DNA of 64,000 bases from Actinomyces lilanjuaniae (GTDB lineage Bacteria > Actinomycetota > Actinomycetes > Actinomycetales > Actinomycetaceae). The notes beneath the pieces were generated by a model, which ran no database searches, was not told the origin of the DNA, and saw only the letters and a program-made list of their open reading frames with translations. Shown here piece by piece: positions 49,914 to 59,159 of the stretch. The stretch is from contig NZ_CP032514.1 in assembly GCF_003606385.1 (NCBI RefSeq), positions 1,178,001 to 1,242,000 on the forward strand, given 5' to 3'. Numbering within the stretch: the stretch's first letter is position 1; every line of letters begins with the position of its first letter. A program made the position numbers and the translations under genes.

Positions 49914-51188
49914 GTGACCTCTACCAAGCCTCCTGCCTCTGCTGCCGCGCCTTCCGCCCCGCACGCCGGGCGGTCCCGACCACCCGTGCTGCCCGTGCGC
50001 CCGGGGCTGGAGGGCTGCCAGCCCTACGGTGCTCCTGAGCTGGACGTACCCGTGCGCCTCAACGTCAACGAGAACCCGCACCCCCCGCAGGAGCAGGTCG
50101 TCGCCGACGTCGCTGCGGCTGTGGCCCGTGCGGCCGCGGGACTCAACCGCTACCCGGACCGGGACTTTCCGGCTCTCCGGGAGGCTCTGGCTGGCTACCT
50201 GGAGCGTGAGTCCGGTGTGCGCCTGGCGCCGGGAAGGATCTGGGCGGCCAACGGCTCCAACGAGGTCATGCTCCACCTCCTCCAGGCCTTCGGGGGGCCG
50301 GGACGGGCCTGCCTGTCCGCAACCCCGACCTACTCCATGTATCCCGAGTACGCCCGCGACACCCTCACTGAGTACGTGACCGTGCCGCGCCGTCGGGACT
50401 TCTCCCTGGACCTGGAGGCGGTGACTGCCCTGATGCGGCGCCGTCGCCCCGCACTCCTGGTCCTGGCCAGCCCTAACAACCCCACGGGAACCGCCCTGCC
50501 CCCCCAGGACCTGCGTGCCGTCCTGGAGGCCGCTCGCGGAAGTGGGCCCCGGGAGCCTGCGGCTGGTGAGCGGGACCGGGCAGGCTCCCAGGCCGCTGAC
50601 TGCGTCGTCGTCGTGGACGAGGCCTATGCTGAGTTCCGGCGCCCGGGTGTGCCCAGCGCCCTGGAGCTCCTGGACACCTACCCCCACCTGGTCGTCACCC
50701 GCACCATGTCCAAGGCCTTTGGTGCGGCGGGCCTGCGTCTGGGCTACCTGGCGGCCAGCGTCGAGCTGGTTGACTGGCTGCGTGTGGTGCGTCTGCCTTA
50801 CCACCTCTCCTCCCTCACCCAGGCTGCCGCCCTGGCGGCGCTGGACCACAGTGAGGAGCTGATGGCGCAGGTGGCCTCGCTACGGGCCGAGCGTGACGAC
50901 CTGGTGTCGTGGCTGCGCGGCAGGGGTCTTGACGTCTGTGACTCTGACGCAAACTTTGTCTTCTTCGGCTCCTTTGCCGACCGCGAGGCGGTCTGGCAGC
51001 ACCTGTTGGACGACGGCGTCCTGGTACGTGTCGTCGGTCCTGAGGGCTACCTGCGTGTCAGTGTGGGCACGCCTGAGGAGACGGCGCTCTTCCGCCGGTC
51101 TCTGTCCGCCGTCCTGGCGTCTGAGGCCCTGAGGCCTGGCGCGGCGGCGTCCAGCGTCGTCGCGACCGTTGTCAAGGAGGAAGCATGA
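49914..51188 (+). CDS. hisC: Histidinol-phosphate aminotransferase
   Basis: PLP-dependent class I/II aminotransferase of histidine synthesis. It has [55 protein letters not shown], and the PLP lysine in [17 protein letters not shown]. There is a short insert ([17 protein letters not shown]) before VVVVDEAY. It starts with GTG. It has 424 residues, long at both ends. hisB begins within its last codons (ATGA overlap). Confidence 0.93.
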   Translation: MTSTKPPASAAAPSAPHAGRSRPPVLPVRPGLEGCQPYGAPELDVPVRLNVNENPHPPQEQVVADVAAAVARAAAGLNRYPDRDFPALREALAGYLERESGVRLAPGRIWAANGSNEVMLHLLQAFGGPGRACLSATPTYSMYPEYARDTLTEYVTVPRRRDFSLDLEAVTALMRRRRPALLVLASPNNPTGTALPPQDLRAVLEAARGSGPREPAAGERDRAGSQAADCVVVVDEAYAEFRRPGVPSALELLDTYPHLVVTRTMSKAFGAAGLRLGYLAASVELVDWLRVVRLPYHLSSLTQAAALAALDHSEELMAQVASLRAERDDLVSWLRGRGLDVCDSDANFVFFGSFADREAVWQHLLDDGVLVRVVGPEGYLRVSVGTPEETALFRRSLSAVLASEALRPGAAASSVVATVVKEEA

Positions 51189-51795
51189 GCACACCTGCCC
51201 CGAGGACCGCACGTGTGGAGCGGGCCACCAGCGAGTCCCACGTGGTCGTCGGACTCAACCTCGACGGCACCGGTACCACGGACGTGTCCACAACAGTCCC
51301 CTTCTACGACCACATGCTCACGACCCTGGGCAGGCACTCGCTGATGGACCTGAGCGTGCAGGCCACGGGTGACACCCACATTGACGTCCACCACACCGTA
51401 GAGGACACGGCGATCTGTATCGGCCAGGCGCTGCGGATAGCCCTGGGGGACAAGCGGGGCATCCGCCGCTTCGGGGACGCTCTGGTCCCCTGGACGAGGC
51501 CCTGGCGCAGGCCGTGGTGGACCTGTCCGGGCGCCCTTACCTGGTGCACGAGGGCGAGTCCGACGCCTTTGTCCACCACCTCATCGGCGGCCACTTCACC
51601 GGGTCGATGGTCCGCCACGCGCTGGAGGCGATCGCCTACCACGCCGGTATCTGCCTGCACGTGCGCGTCATCTCCGGCCGTGACCCGCACCATGTCGCCG
51701 AGGCGGAGTTCAAGGCCCTGGCCCGTGCGCTGAGGGCAGCGGTCGAGGACGACCCCCGTGTTGAGGCGATTCCCTCGACGAAAGGAGCCCTGTGA
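51185..51795 (+). CDS. hisB: Imidazoleglycerol-phosphate dehydratase, frameshifted as sequenced
   Basis: Monofunctional IGPD enzyme of histidine synthesis that binds manganese. Motifs are [50 protein letters not shown] and [19 protein letters not shown]. The frame breaks in the C run 51487-51490: one more C gives [24 protein letters not shown] and 203 residues, the usual length. The ATG overlaps the hisC stop, and the next gene overlaps its own stop. Confidence 0.93.
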
Positions 51796-52652
51796 TGAGC
51801 CAGGACAGCCGCGACGACACGTGGGACGGCAGGTCGGGGGACGGCCAGGGCAGCAGTGAGGGCACTGGCCGCGGCGACGGTCAGGCCGCTGGCCGGACCA
51901 GTGGTCACACCGGTGACCATGACGGTGCCCCGCGCGACGTGGATGCGGAGTTCGCTGCTCTGACCCAGGGCCTGGCAGCCTCTGAGCCAGTAGGCTCTAA
52001 GGCTCTGGCTGAGGAGTCCGACCCCGACCAGGGAGATGACGGGCACGAGGAGGCCCGCCCGGCGGGCAGGGGTCAGCCGGACCGGGCTGACGACCTGTGG
52101 GACCAGCCGGACCAGGCTGGCGGCTCCCAGGCGCCCAGGGCGGTCAAGGTCGCCGTCGTGGTCACCCCGGTGGCCAGTGCCCAGGCCCTGGCCGCGCTGT
52201 GCGCCGTGAGCGACCTGGAGTGCATCGTGGTGCCCTCCACCAGCGGTGCCCTGGCGGTGAGGCAGCTGGTCTCCGCCCACGAGGAGTGGGACATCTCCGA
52301 GCTGGTCGGCGGTGCGGATACCGAGCCTGCTGAGGCGGCTGAGCTGGCCGCCAGCCTCTCCCGGGTGTCCCGGGCGGGAGTGGTCCTTATGACGGCCGAC
52401 CTGGCGACTGATGTCGGTATCGAGTCCGGTCTGTCCGGTACGGTCACCGCCCGTCGCTACGTGGAGGCAGAGGCGGGGGAGGAGGCCTCGGCCGGGCTGC
52501 TGCTGGCCTCCATGGACCAGGTCGTGGAGGACGTTCTCCTGGGAGTGACGCCACCCCAGGATGTGCCGGGTGCCGTGCGCTCCACCGAGGTCAGGCCATC
52601 GCGGGCTATGCGCTGGCTGGGGCGAGGCCTGCGTCGCCCACCGCGATCCTAG
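51792..52652 (+). CDS. Hypothetical protein within the histidine genes
   Basis: A 286-residue protein that I do not recognise. The first 110 residues are hydrophilic and disordered-looking (Asp, Gly, Gln, Ser). The rest is folded: [42 protein letters not shown] looks like alternating strand and helix, and [31 protein letters not shown] follows. It has no membrane helix or signal peptide. The GTG overlaps the hisB stop (GTGA), so it is co-translated with hisB. Confidence 0.75.
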   Translation: MMSQDSRDDTWDGRSGDGQGSSEGTGRGDGQAAGRTSGHTGDHDGAPRDVDAEFAALTQGLAASEPVGSKALAEESDPDQGDDGHEEARPAGRGQPDRADDLWDQPDQAGGSQAPRAVKVAVVVTPVASAQALAALCAVSDLECIVVPSTSGALAVRQLVSAHEEWDISELVGGADTEPAEAAELAASLSRVSRAGVVLMTADLATDVGIESGLSGTVTARRYVEAEAGEEASAGLLLASMDQVVEDVLLGVTPPQDVPGAVRSTEVRPSRAMRWLGRGLRRPPRS

Positions 52653-52853
52653 TCTGGCAGTCCTGATGGCGTGCCTTGCCTTGCGCCGCCAGGCAAGCCT
52701 GTGGCCTGGAAACCGGTACCGACGAGGACGGCTGGTTCTCGCTTGATTCTCTCCCACACAAGTGATGTGGGGGTAGACTCTTTGCCGCTGCTGTGCCATT
52801 ATCGTTCTGATGAAAATTGTTCCTTCTAGGGGATAGGCACGGGTAGGGTCCGC

Positions 52854-53939
52854 ATGTTGTCGGTTGTTGTTTCAGTCCTTGTCGCCCTGGTGGCGCTGGT
52901 TGTGGTGGTGGCCGTGGTGCACCGGGGCAGCGGGCCGCGCACCCGTCTGCTCCAGCTGGCCGCCGCATCCATGTGCCTGGCGGCCCTCGCCCAGGAGGCT
53001 GAGGTGGTCTACGGGGACCAGGTGGTGGTGGACCTGGTCAAGCGCCTGGTGTTCCTGGTCATGCTGGTGTCGGTAATGGTGCTGGTGATGACGTTCCGCC
53101 GTGGTGGGCTGTCGCGGCGTGCGGCCTGGCGGGTGGCCGGGCGGGCGCGCTGGTGGGCGTGGTGGAGTGCGTGGCTGCGGCGGCGATGCCGCTGCGTGAG
53201 GGCGGCCTGCTCTACTCCTACGACCAGGCGGGGGTCTCGGCCTGGGTGGGGGTCTACTACGGGACCTACGAGGTAGCCCTGGCCGCAGTAGCTATTGCGT
53301 GCAGCGTGGGGCGGTGTCGGTGCTGGTGCGCCGGGCCAGCCGGGGCGGCGCGGGTGTCGCTGGTGCTGCTGGTGGCGGCGGCGGGGCTGACGGTGGTCTA
53401 CGCGGGCGTGGGCGTGGCCTCGCTGGCGGGCTGGTCGGGCCCGGGGCCGGGAGGTGCGTCACGTGCTGTTCCTGGTGGTGCTGGTGCTGATCGTGGTGGC
53501 GCTGGCCGTGGGCGGCGTGCGCCGGATCGTGGAGGAGGGCCGCTCGGTGCTGGTGGAGCGCGTGGGCGAGCAGGTGGTGGAGCCGCTGTGGCGGGAGGTC
53601 ACCCGGGTGCGTCCGGGGGTGCGCCTGTCGGTGGAGGGGCTGTCGGCTGGTGAGCGGGTGGTGCGTCAGGTGGTGGAGACCAACGACGTGCTGCACCTGG
53701 TGCGCTACGGGGAGGCCGCTGCGGGGGTGGCCGAGCCCGCCGGCCCGGCGGGCACCGCCGAGCTGGTGGTGGGCCTGGTGGGGCCTGAGGCGGTGCCGCG
53801 TCCGCTGGGGTGGTGGGACCGGGTGCTGGTGGGCCTGGGCCGGGTGGTCCTGCCGCGTGACGAGGTCAGTGCCTCCCTGCGCGAGCTCTACGAGCTGCGC
53901 CTGGCCCTGGCCCCCTACTACCCCGCACGCACGCGCTAG
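52854..53939 (+). pseudogene. Broken MAB_1171c-like membrane protein
   Basis: Pieces of one membrane protein lie in alternating frames. They read LSVVVSVLVALVALVVVVAVVHRGSGPRTRLLQLAAASMCLA; then GGLLYSYDQAGVSAWVGVYYGTYEVALAAVAIACSVG; VSLVLLVAAAGLTVVYAGVGVASL; and HVLFLVVLVLIVVALAVGGVRRIVEEGRSVLVERVGEQVVEPLWREVTRVRPGVRL with a cytoplasmic end. This topology (about seven helices, then the WREV region) resembles the MAB_1171c/DUF6545 putative transporters of actinobacteria. At least three frame changes occur between 53145 and 53460, so it is either decayed or badly base-called. The family assignment is from memory of layout. Confidence 0.5.
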
Positions 53940-54096
53940 GCACCGGGGCAGGCCCCACCACCCGCCCGAGCCTTCCGCTAGTACCGACCCTCTCGGCGGC
54001 CTCACTAGTGCAGGTAGTGCAGGCTGTCTGTACGTTCGTGTCTGCCTCTCCGGGGCAGAGAGGTGAGACGGGGAGCCAGGGGGTAGGGTTCGCGCC

Positions 54097-54735
54097 ATGA
54101 GAGCTCCCCGTGTCGTCGTCCTGGCCTACGGGTCCGGTAATGTCCGCTCCGCCGTGCGCGCGCTGGAACGGGTAGGGGCGGACGTGTCCCTGACACAGGA
54201 CCCGCAGGAGGCCGGGGAGGCTGACGGGCTGGTCGTCCCCGGTGTCGGTGCCTTCGGGGCAGTTATGGACCAGCTGCGGCAGGTGGGTGCTCCGGGGGTC
54301 ATCGACCGCCGCCTGGCCGGAGGGCGTGCAGTCCTGGGGATCTGCGTGGGGATGCAGGTGATGTTTGACTCCTCCCAGGAGCACGGGACCCGGGCTGAGG
54401 GTCTGGGGCAGTGGCCGGGTACTGTGACACGTCTCCAGGCAGAGGTCGTGCCCCACATGGGGTGGACCCGGGTCCGCCCGCCGGGCTCCTCGGTCCTGTT
54501 CGACGGCCTTGACCAGGAGCGGTTCTACTTTGTCCACTCCTACGCCGCTAAGACTGACCCCGCCTCCCTCATGGGGCAGGGCCCCACTCGTGCTCCCCAG
54601 GCCACCTGGGCCACGCACGGGGAGGACTTCCTGGCTGCGGTGGAGAATGGGGCACTGTGCGCGACCCAGTTTCACCCGGAGAAGTCCGGTGACGCCGGGG
54701 CGCAGCTGCTGCGCAACTGGATGACGACGCTGTAA
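54097..54735 (+). CDS. hisH: Imidazole glycerol phosphate synthase subunit HisH
   Basis: Glutamine amidotransferase subunit that feeds ammonia to HisF. It has [31 protein letters not shown], the nucleophile cysteine in [23 protein letters not shown], and the catalytic His-Glu in [11 protein letters not shown]. It has 212 residues. hisF is not in the window; the next gene is hisA/priA 16 bp downstream. Confidence 0.95.
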   Translation: MRAPRVVVLAYGSGNVRSAVRALERVGADVSLTQDPQEAGEADGLVVPGVGAFGAVMDQLRQVGAPGVIDRRLAGGRAVLGICVGMQVMFDSSQEHGTRAEGLGQWPGTVTRLQAEVVPHMGWTRVRPPGSSVLFDGLDQERFYFVHSYAAKTDPASLMGQGPTRAPQATWATHGEDFLAAVENGALCATQFHPEKSGDAGAQLLRNWMTTL

Positions 54736-54751
54736 GGAGTTTGCAAGAATA

Positions 54752-55516
54752 ATGGTGGAAAATAGTGTGGAAAGCAATGCTGTGCTGACTCTCCTTCCTG
54801 CTGTTGACGTGGCTGACGGCAAGGCCGTCCGGCTCGTTAGGGGCGAGGCCGGGTCACAGACCGACTACGGCAGCCCCCTGGAGGCAGCTCGGGACTGGGT
54901 GCGGGCTGGTGCCCGGTGGATCCACCTGGTGGACCTGGACGCCGCCTTCGGGCGCGGCTCGAACGCCGACCTCCTGGCACGCATCGTCAGGGACGTCGGT
55001 GTCAACGTCGAGCTCTCCGGCGGTATCCGTGACGACGACTCTCTCACTCGGGCGCTGGACGCCGGGGCGGCTCGGGTGAACCTGGGGACGGCTGCCCTGG
55101 AGGACCCACAGTGGACGCAGCGGGTCATTGCTGAGCACGGGGAGAGGGTCGCCGTGGGGCTGGACGTGCGCGGTACGACCCTTGCCGCCCGGGGCTGGAC
55201 CCGGGAGGGAGGAGACCTGTGGGAGACGCTCGCCCGACTGGACCAGGCAGGCTGCGCCCGCTACGTCGTCACCGACGTCACCCGCGACGGGACCCTCACC
55301 GGGCCGAACACCACGCTGCTCAAGGAGGTCTGCGCCCGCACCAGCGCCGCAGTCGTCGCCTCCGGTGGCATCGCTGACCTGGACGACCTGCGTGCGCTCA
55401 GGCGGCTGGTCCCCGACGGGGTCGAGGGCGCCATCGTCGGCAAGGCTCTCTACAGTGGCAGCTTTACTCTCCAGGAGGCCCTGGAGGCTGCCGGGGTGCA
55501 GCCGGGGCAGGGATAG
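54752..55516 (+). CDS. priA: Phosphoribosyl isomerase A (HisA/TrpF-type PriA)
   Basis: TIM-barrel isomerase of histidine synthesis; in most actinobacteria this protein also does the TrpF step of tryptophan synthesis. It has [19 protein letters not shown] with the catalytic Asp, [26 protein letters not shown], and [16 protein letters not shown] with the second catalytic Asp. The actinobacterial style of these loops supports PriA; dual activity is inferred. A GTAAGGAG lies 11 bp before the ATG. It has 254 residues. Confidence 0.9.
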   Translation: MVENSVESNAVLTLLPAVDVADGKAVRLVRGEAGSQTDYGSPLEAARDWVRAGARWIHLVDLDAAFGRGSNADLLARIVRDVGVNVELSGGIRDDDSLTRALDAGAARVNLGTAALEDPQWTQRVIAEHGERVAVGLDVRGTTLAARGWTREGGDLWETLARLDQAGCARYVVTDVTRDGTLTGPNTTLLKEVCARTSAAVVASGGIADLDDLRALRRLVPDGVEGAIVGKALYSGSFTLQEALEAAGVQPGQG

Positions 55517-55537
55517 CCTGATGTCCCGGCCTCGGCC

Positions 55538-56818
55538 TCACCGCCTGCCCCACCGCCGGAGGGCGCCTCGTAATGTCGCCCCGAGCGCGACGGCACTCGT
55601 GAGCAGGTATCGGCCGTAGTGCTGGCGGGTGATCGGTCCCAGCGGCTTCTCCAGGGCCATCAGGGCTATCGTGACGCCCGCCATGCGCACGGTGCGTTCT
55701 CCTGCGGCGTGCACCAGGACCTGTGCCAGGGGCAGGCCGCGCCGTCCTGATTCCGTGGCCAGTAGCGAGACCGGCAGGCTTGTCAGGACCTGGCTCCAGT
55801 ATCCGTGTGCTCCGGGGCGCAGGAACCGGGAGGCGGCCGCCTCCATCGACGGTGTTGCCCACAGGGCTGACGGGCGCAGGCCGACGCGTGCCAGGAGGTA
55901 GGTCGTGGCCACGCCGAGGACCGAGCCTGCAACGACCACCATCCCCCGGCGCCACATCAGCTCGGGACGAGTCAGCCCGATCCAGGCCTGGCTCAGCTCC
56001 GCCGGGACAGGCAGGAAGAGCGCGTCGGCCAGCCCCCAGGTGAACATGACGAGGTCTCCTCGCCTGCCCGACATCGCCTGCCGCAGCACCGTGTAGACGT
56101 CAGAGACCGGCGCTGGTCTGCGGGGGCGTCTCAGCATCTCGACAACCTGGGCGCGGGCCTCCTGGCTGACGGCGGCGACGTCGTCGCTGGGCATGATCGG
56201 GCGCCCGACGCGCACCTCCACGGGGGAGTATCGGGGCAGGCCCCCCTTCTTCGGCATCATCTCCCGCGAGCCCACCAGGGCCACCGGCAGGACGGGGATG
56301 CCGAAGTCCCGGGCCAGGCGGGCGGCCCCGGAGTGGAACCGGCCCACGTGCCCATCACGGCTGCGGGTGCCCTCGGGGAAGACCAGGACGCTCATGGATT
56401 CAGCCACTCGGTGCGCCAGTATCCCGCGTAGCTCCTCGTAGGCGCCCTCCCCGGTGCGCCGCACCGGGTAGGCACCGAGCAGACCTCGGGCCAGGGAACG
56501 GCGCAGCCACGTGGAGAACCAGTAGTCCTGGGCTGCCACGGTCACCACCCTCATGAGCGTGGGGGAGGCGCTCATCATCGCGATGGTGTCCGCGTGGGAG
56601 CCGTGGTTGGCCACGACGACGCAGGGACCGTCGGCGTTGAACTCGCCCTCGACGTGGACACCGCCGAAGGGGGCAATGACCGCCGACCACAGCCACTGGC
56701 GGGCAACGGCCCGCCATGTCACCTTGGGAGGGGTGAGCACGATAGAACGCGGCTGCTGCGTGCCTGGGGCGCGGGTAGGTGTCGGCCAGGGAACGGGCAC
56801 CGTGCTAGGGGAGGCCAT
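55538..56818 (-). CDS. PlsC-like acyltransferase with extra C-terminal domain
   Basis: Membrane-associated 1-acylglycerol-3-phosphate acyltransferase-like protein. It has the HX4D motif in VVVANHGSHADT, LGAYPVRRTGEGAYEEL, the substrate block VLVFPEGTRSRDGHVGRFHSGAARLA, and PVLPVALVGSREMMPK. Past residue 240 it carries about 190 extra residues with hydrophobic segments that I do not recognise. I start at the ATG at 56818 (MASPSTVPVPWP) after AAAGG. It is convergent with priA. Confidence 0.82.
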   Translation of the reverse strand: MASPSTVPVPWPTPTRAPGTQQPRSIVLTPPKVTWRAVARQWLWSAVIAPFGGVHVEGEFNADGPCVVVANHGSHADTIAMMSASPTLMRVVTVAAQDYWFSTWLRRSLARGLLGAYPVRRTGEGAYEELRGILAHRVAESMSVLVFPEGTRSRDGHVGRFHSGAARLARDFGIPVLPVALVGSREMMPKKGGLPRYSPVEVRVGRPIMPSDDVAAVSQEARAQVVEMLRRPRRPAPVSDVYTVLRQAMSGRRGDLVMFTWGLADALFLPVPAELSQAWIGLTRPELMWRRGMVVVAGSVLGVATTYLLARVGLRPSALWATPSMEAAASRFLRPGAHGYWSQVLTSLPVSLLATESGRRGLPLAQVLVHAAGERTVRMAGVTIALMALEKPLGPITRQHYGRYLLTSAVALGATLRGALRRWGRR

Positions 56819-57391
56819 AGGGCGTACCTTTCTGTGTCGACCGGGATGCCGACACTGTGGTCGTGGTGGGGCAGGCAGGAGGGATTGGCTATCCGAGGGC
56901 AGCGGCCACGGGCGCAAGCGGGAGGGAAGGGCTTGTCCCGCCCGGGAGGTCCTCGCAGCCAGAAGAGGAGCCGGGAGGCCGGGCCCTGGTGCTGTCGGCG
57001 TCCAGGACCGCCCAGGTGTCAGGGAAGATTCCGAGGCGCGCTGAGTTGCTGACCAGTAGGTCCGGCCACAAGGTGCGCCGGTATTTTAGGGCGTCAAGTG
57101 AGGGCACCGTTCCAGGATAACGGTGTGGCAACGCCATGGGGAACTGTACGATCGGTGAGAATCTCTCCTGTGTCTCCTCCCAGGTTTTCCGATGACACCT
57201 GCCAGGGGCGCTATTGCTGCTGCCAGGCCGTGCTCGGGAGGAGGCCGTCGACCCTGACGGAGACGCCCAGGAGTTTCTGTGAAGTCACTCACTTGTGGTG
57301 GAATGCGCTGAAGGGGTGCGGTGGGTTCCTCGTGAGGGGCGGTCGAGGGGAATAGTTGTGAGGCAGACGCGCCACCGCCTTACCGGATATC
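56819..57391. other. Intergenic region between acyltransferase and SseB genes
   Basis: This 573-bp gap separates divergent genes. A hairpin CACCGTT-CCAGGAT-AACGGTG is at 57105-57125. The stretches 56840-57000 and 57180-57260 are GC-rich with no open frame that resembles a protein. I see no tRNA or other RNA. Confidence 0.5.
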
Positions 57392-58300
57392 GTGCCTCCT
57401 GTGAGTACCTCAGCCTCGTCGCACGCTGCCGGGCCTCATCGCAGGCTGGATCTAGCGATGGCGGCGGGCGCCCGCGCCAGGATGGAGCGTCTCCTGGCCG
57501 CCCCGGTCTCGTTCCGCGACGACGACGGCTCCGTGGACCCCGATGTGGACGAGGCCCTGGCGGTACCGGGTCTGCCCCGGCACAGGTACCTGGACGCCGT
57601 GTGGACGGTACTGGCTGGCAGCCGTCTCCTGGTTCCGGTCCAGGCTCACGGGAGGCCCGGCGGCCCCGCGCGCGTCACGGTCGGTCGGGACGCTGTCGAC
57701 CCGCCCGCTCGGCGCCGGGACGTGCCCGGTGAGCAGGCTCGCGCCACAGACCCCTGCCAGGACGCGGCCACCCTGGCAGTACGCGCTCCTGACGGCCGCC
57801 GGGCGCTGCCGGTGTTCACCTCCGCCGAGGCGATGCGTGCCTGGCGCCGTGACGTGCGACCGGTTCCCGTAACCGCCCGCCGGGCGGCACAGGTGGCGGC
57901 GGCCGTGGCCGACATGCTGTGGGCGCTGGACCCGGGGACTCGTGACCTGTGTCTTCCCCGTCCGGCGCTGCTCGCGCTCTCGGAGGGCCGGGAGTGGGTG
58001 CCCTCCTGGCGCAACGACGTGGTGCAGGCCCAGATACGTGCCCGACTGGAGTCTGTCGAGGCAGTCCGCAGCGTCTCCTTTGAGCCAGGCACACGTGCTG
58101 AGTTGCGGGTCCTGGTGGGCGTCGAGGGCGGCGGTGCTCGCCGCACTGAGGTGCAAGCGGCGGGAGAAGCCAGGGACAGCCACGGGGAGACCAGTGAGGA
58201 CAGGGCCAGGAGGGCCGTCAGGGACTGCCAGCAGCTCCTGGGCAGCCCCGAGTGGGGACACCTTGTCGACACTGTCGAGCTGTACCCCCTTCCAGCATGA
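57392..58300 (+). CDS. SseB family protein
   Basis: Protein with the SseB N-terminal fold, common in actinobacteria, 302 residues. VDEALAVPGLPRHRYLDAVWTVLAGSRLLVPV and TLAVRAPDGRRALPVFTSAEAMRAWRRDVRPVPV are the family blocks. An Arg/Gly-rich insert (GRPGGPARVTVGRDAVDPPARRRDVPGEQARATD) lies between them. The C-terminal part (EGREWVPSWRNDVVQAQIRARLESVEAVRSVSFEPG) is also typical of actinobacterial members. The start is GTG at 57392, with a second GTG three codons on. The function is unknown. Confidence 0.8.
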   Translation: MPPVSTSASSHAAGPHRRLDLAMAAGARARMERLLAAPVSFRDDDGSVDPDVDEALAVPGLPRHRYLDAVWTVLAGSRLLVPVQAHGRPGGPARVTVGRDAVDPPARRRDVPGEQARATDPCQDAATLAVRAPDGRRALPVFTSAEAMRAWRRDVRPVPVTARRAAQVAAAVADMLWALDPGTRDLCLPRPALLALSEGREWVPSWRNDVVQAQIRARLESVEAVRSVSFEPGTRAELRVLVGVEGGGARRTEVQAAGEARDSHGETSEDRARRAVRDCQQLLGSPEWGHLVDTVELYPLPA

Positions 58301-58365
58301 TGACGGTCATGTTGACGGTTATGTTGGCGGTTATGTTGACGGTCATGATGGCGGTGCGGCCGTGA
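58297..58365 (+). CDS. 22-codon hydrophobic mini-ORF of TVML repeats
   Basis: Short open frame starting with two ATGs (58297, 58300) and ending in TGA at 58363-58365. Its first ATG overlaps the sseB stop (ATGA), and its stop overlaps the best GTG for the ABC ATPase (GTGA at 58362-58365). It encodes four units like TVML, TVML, AVML and TVMM, hydrophobic enough to be a membrane segment. It may be a leader peptide that couples sseB to the transporter. Equally, a single missing base near 58350-58361 would fuse it to the ATPase as its N-terminus, which matters because such errors are common in this window. Confidence 0.45.
   Translation: MMTVMLTVMLAVMLTVMMAVRP
58302..58349 (+). repeat. Four 12-bp tandem repeats
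   Basis: The unit GACGGTCATGTT occurs four times head to tail with one or two changes each (GACGGTTATGTT, GGCGGTTATGTT, GACGGTCATGAT), then GGCGGT follows. Being a multiple of three, changes in copy number would add or remove four residues without shifting frame. Confidence 0.9.
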
Positions 58366-59159
58366 CCTGGCGCCGTGGACCCGCGCGCGGGGAAGGTGTC
58401 GCGCACGGGGGCCAGCACGGGCATCCAGTCCGCGCCGGGCACGTGGGGGCTGGTGCGTGGGAGCCCGACGGGGCCGTCGGCCAGGTCCTGGTGAGCGCCC
58501 GGGGCCTTAGCGTCGGCTACGGGGGCGTCGCGGTGTGTGCCCCGGCGTCCCTGACCCTCAGGCCCGGCCAGGTCCTCGCCCTCGTGGGCGTCAACGGCGC
58601 GGGGAAGTCCACGCTGGTGCGTACCTGCTGCGGCCTGCTGCCACCTGTGGAGGGAGAGGTGCGGCTGCTAGGGAGGATCCCGGACCCACGCTCTGCCGCC
58701 CAGCGGGCGGCCGTGGCCTGGGACCTGGGTGAGGACTCCTTCTTCCCCTCGCTGACTGTCGCCGAGCACCTGGGGCTGGTCTGCTACGGGCACGGGGTCC
58801 TCGACGCGGACACGGTGGTGGACTCCCTGCTAACGGACCTGGACCTGATCGGGCAGGCGGACAGCCTGCCCGATCGGCTGTCCTCGGGACAGCGACGACG
58901 CCTGGCCCTGGCCTCGGTCCTGGCGCGCCCGCGTCGTCTCCTGGTCCTGGACGAGCCGGAGCAGCGCCTGGACCACGTCATGCGCCGCCTCCTGGCACAG
59001 CGTCTGGTCCAGGAGGCCCAGGAGGGCAGGGCGGTACTGCTGGCCTCCCACGACCCCGCCCTTGTGGCGGCCGCCGCCACCCAGGTACTTCTTGTCGGGG
59101 CGCACACGTGCGTGCTCAGCGTGGAGGAGGGACTCAGCGCCATGAAGGAGGGACTGTGA
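58362..59159 (+). CDS. ABC transporter ATP-binding protein
   Basis: ATPase subunit of an ABC transporter. It has Walker A LVGVNGAGKSTLVR, the Q-loop region VAWDLGEDSFFPSLTV, the signature LSSGQRRRLALASVLARPRRLL, Walker B LLVLDEPEQRLD with the catalytic Glu, and the H-loop LLASHDPA. The GTG at 58362 is the most upstream usable start in frame; about 45 Gly/Arg-rich residues precede the real fold, so a later GTG near 58440 is also possible. The partner permease starts inside its stop codon. The cargo is unknown. Confidence 0.88.
   Translation: MTWRRGPARGEGVAHGGQHGHPVRAGHVGAGAWEPDGAVGQVLVSARGLSVGYGGVAVCAPASLTLRPGQVLALVGVNGAGKSTLVRTCCGLLPPVEGEVRLLGRIPDPRSAAQRAAVAWDLGEDSFFPSLTVAEHLGLVCYGHGVLDADTVVDSLLTDLDLIGQADSLPDRLSSGQRRRLALASVLARPRRLLVLDEPEQRLDHVMRRLLAQRLVQEAQEGRAVLLASHDPALVAAAATQVLLVGAHTCVLSVEEGLSAMKEGL

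Noticed and set aside
58284-58361. ABC ATPase starting upstream in frame, with a DGHV/DGYV repeat N-terminus
   Set aside because: No ATG, GTG or TTG lies in that frame within the repeats; the first usable start is the GTG at 58362. It would be reconsidered if a base is missing near 58350.
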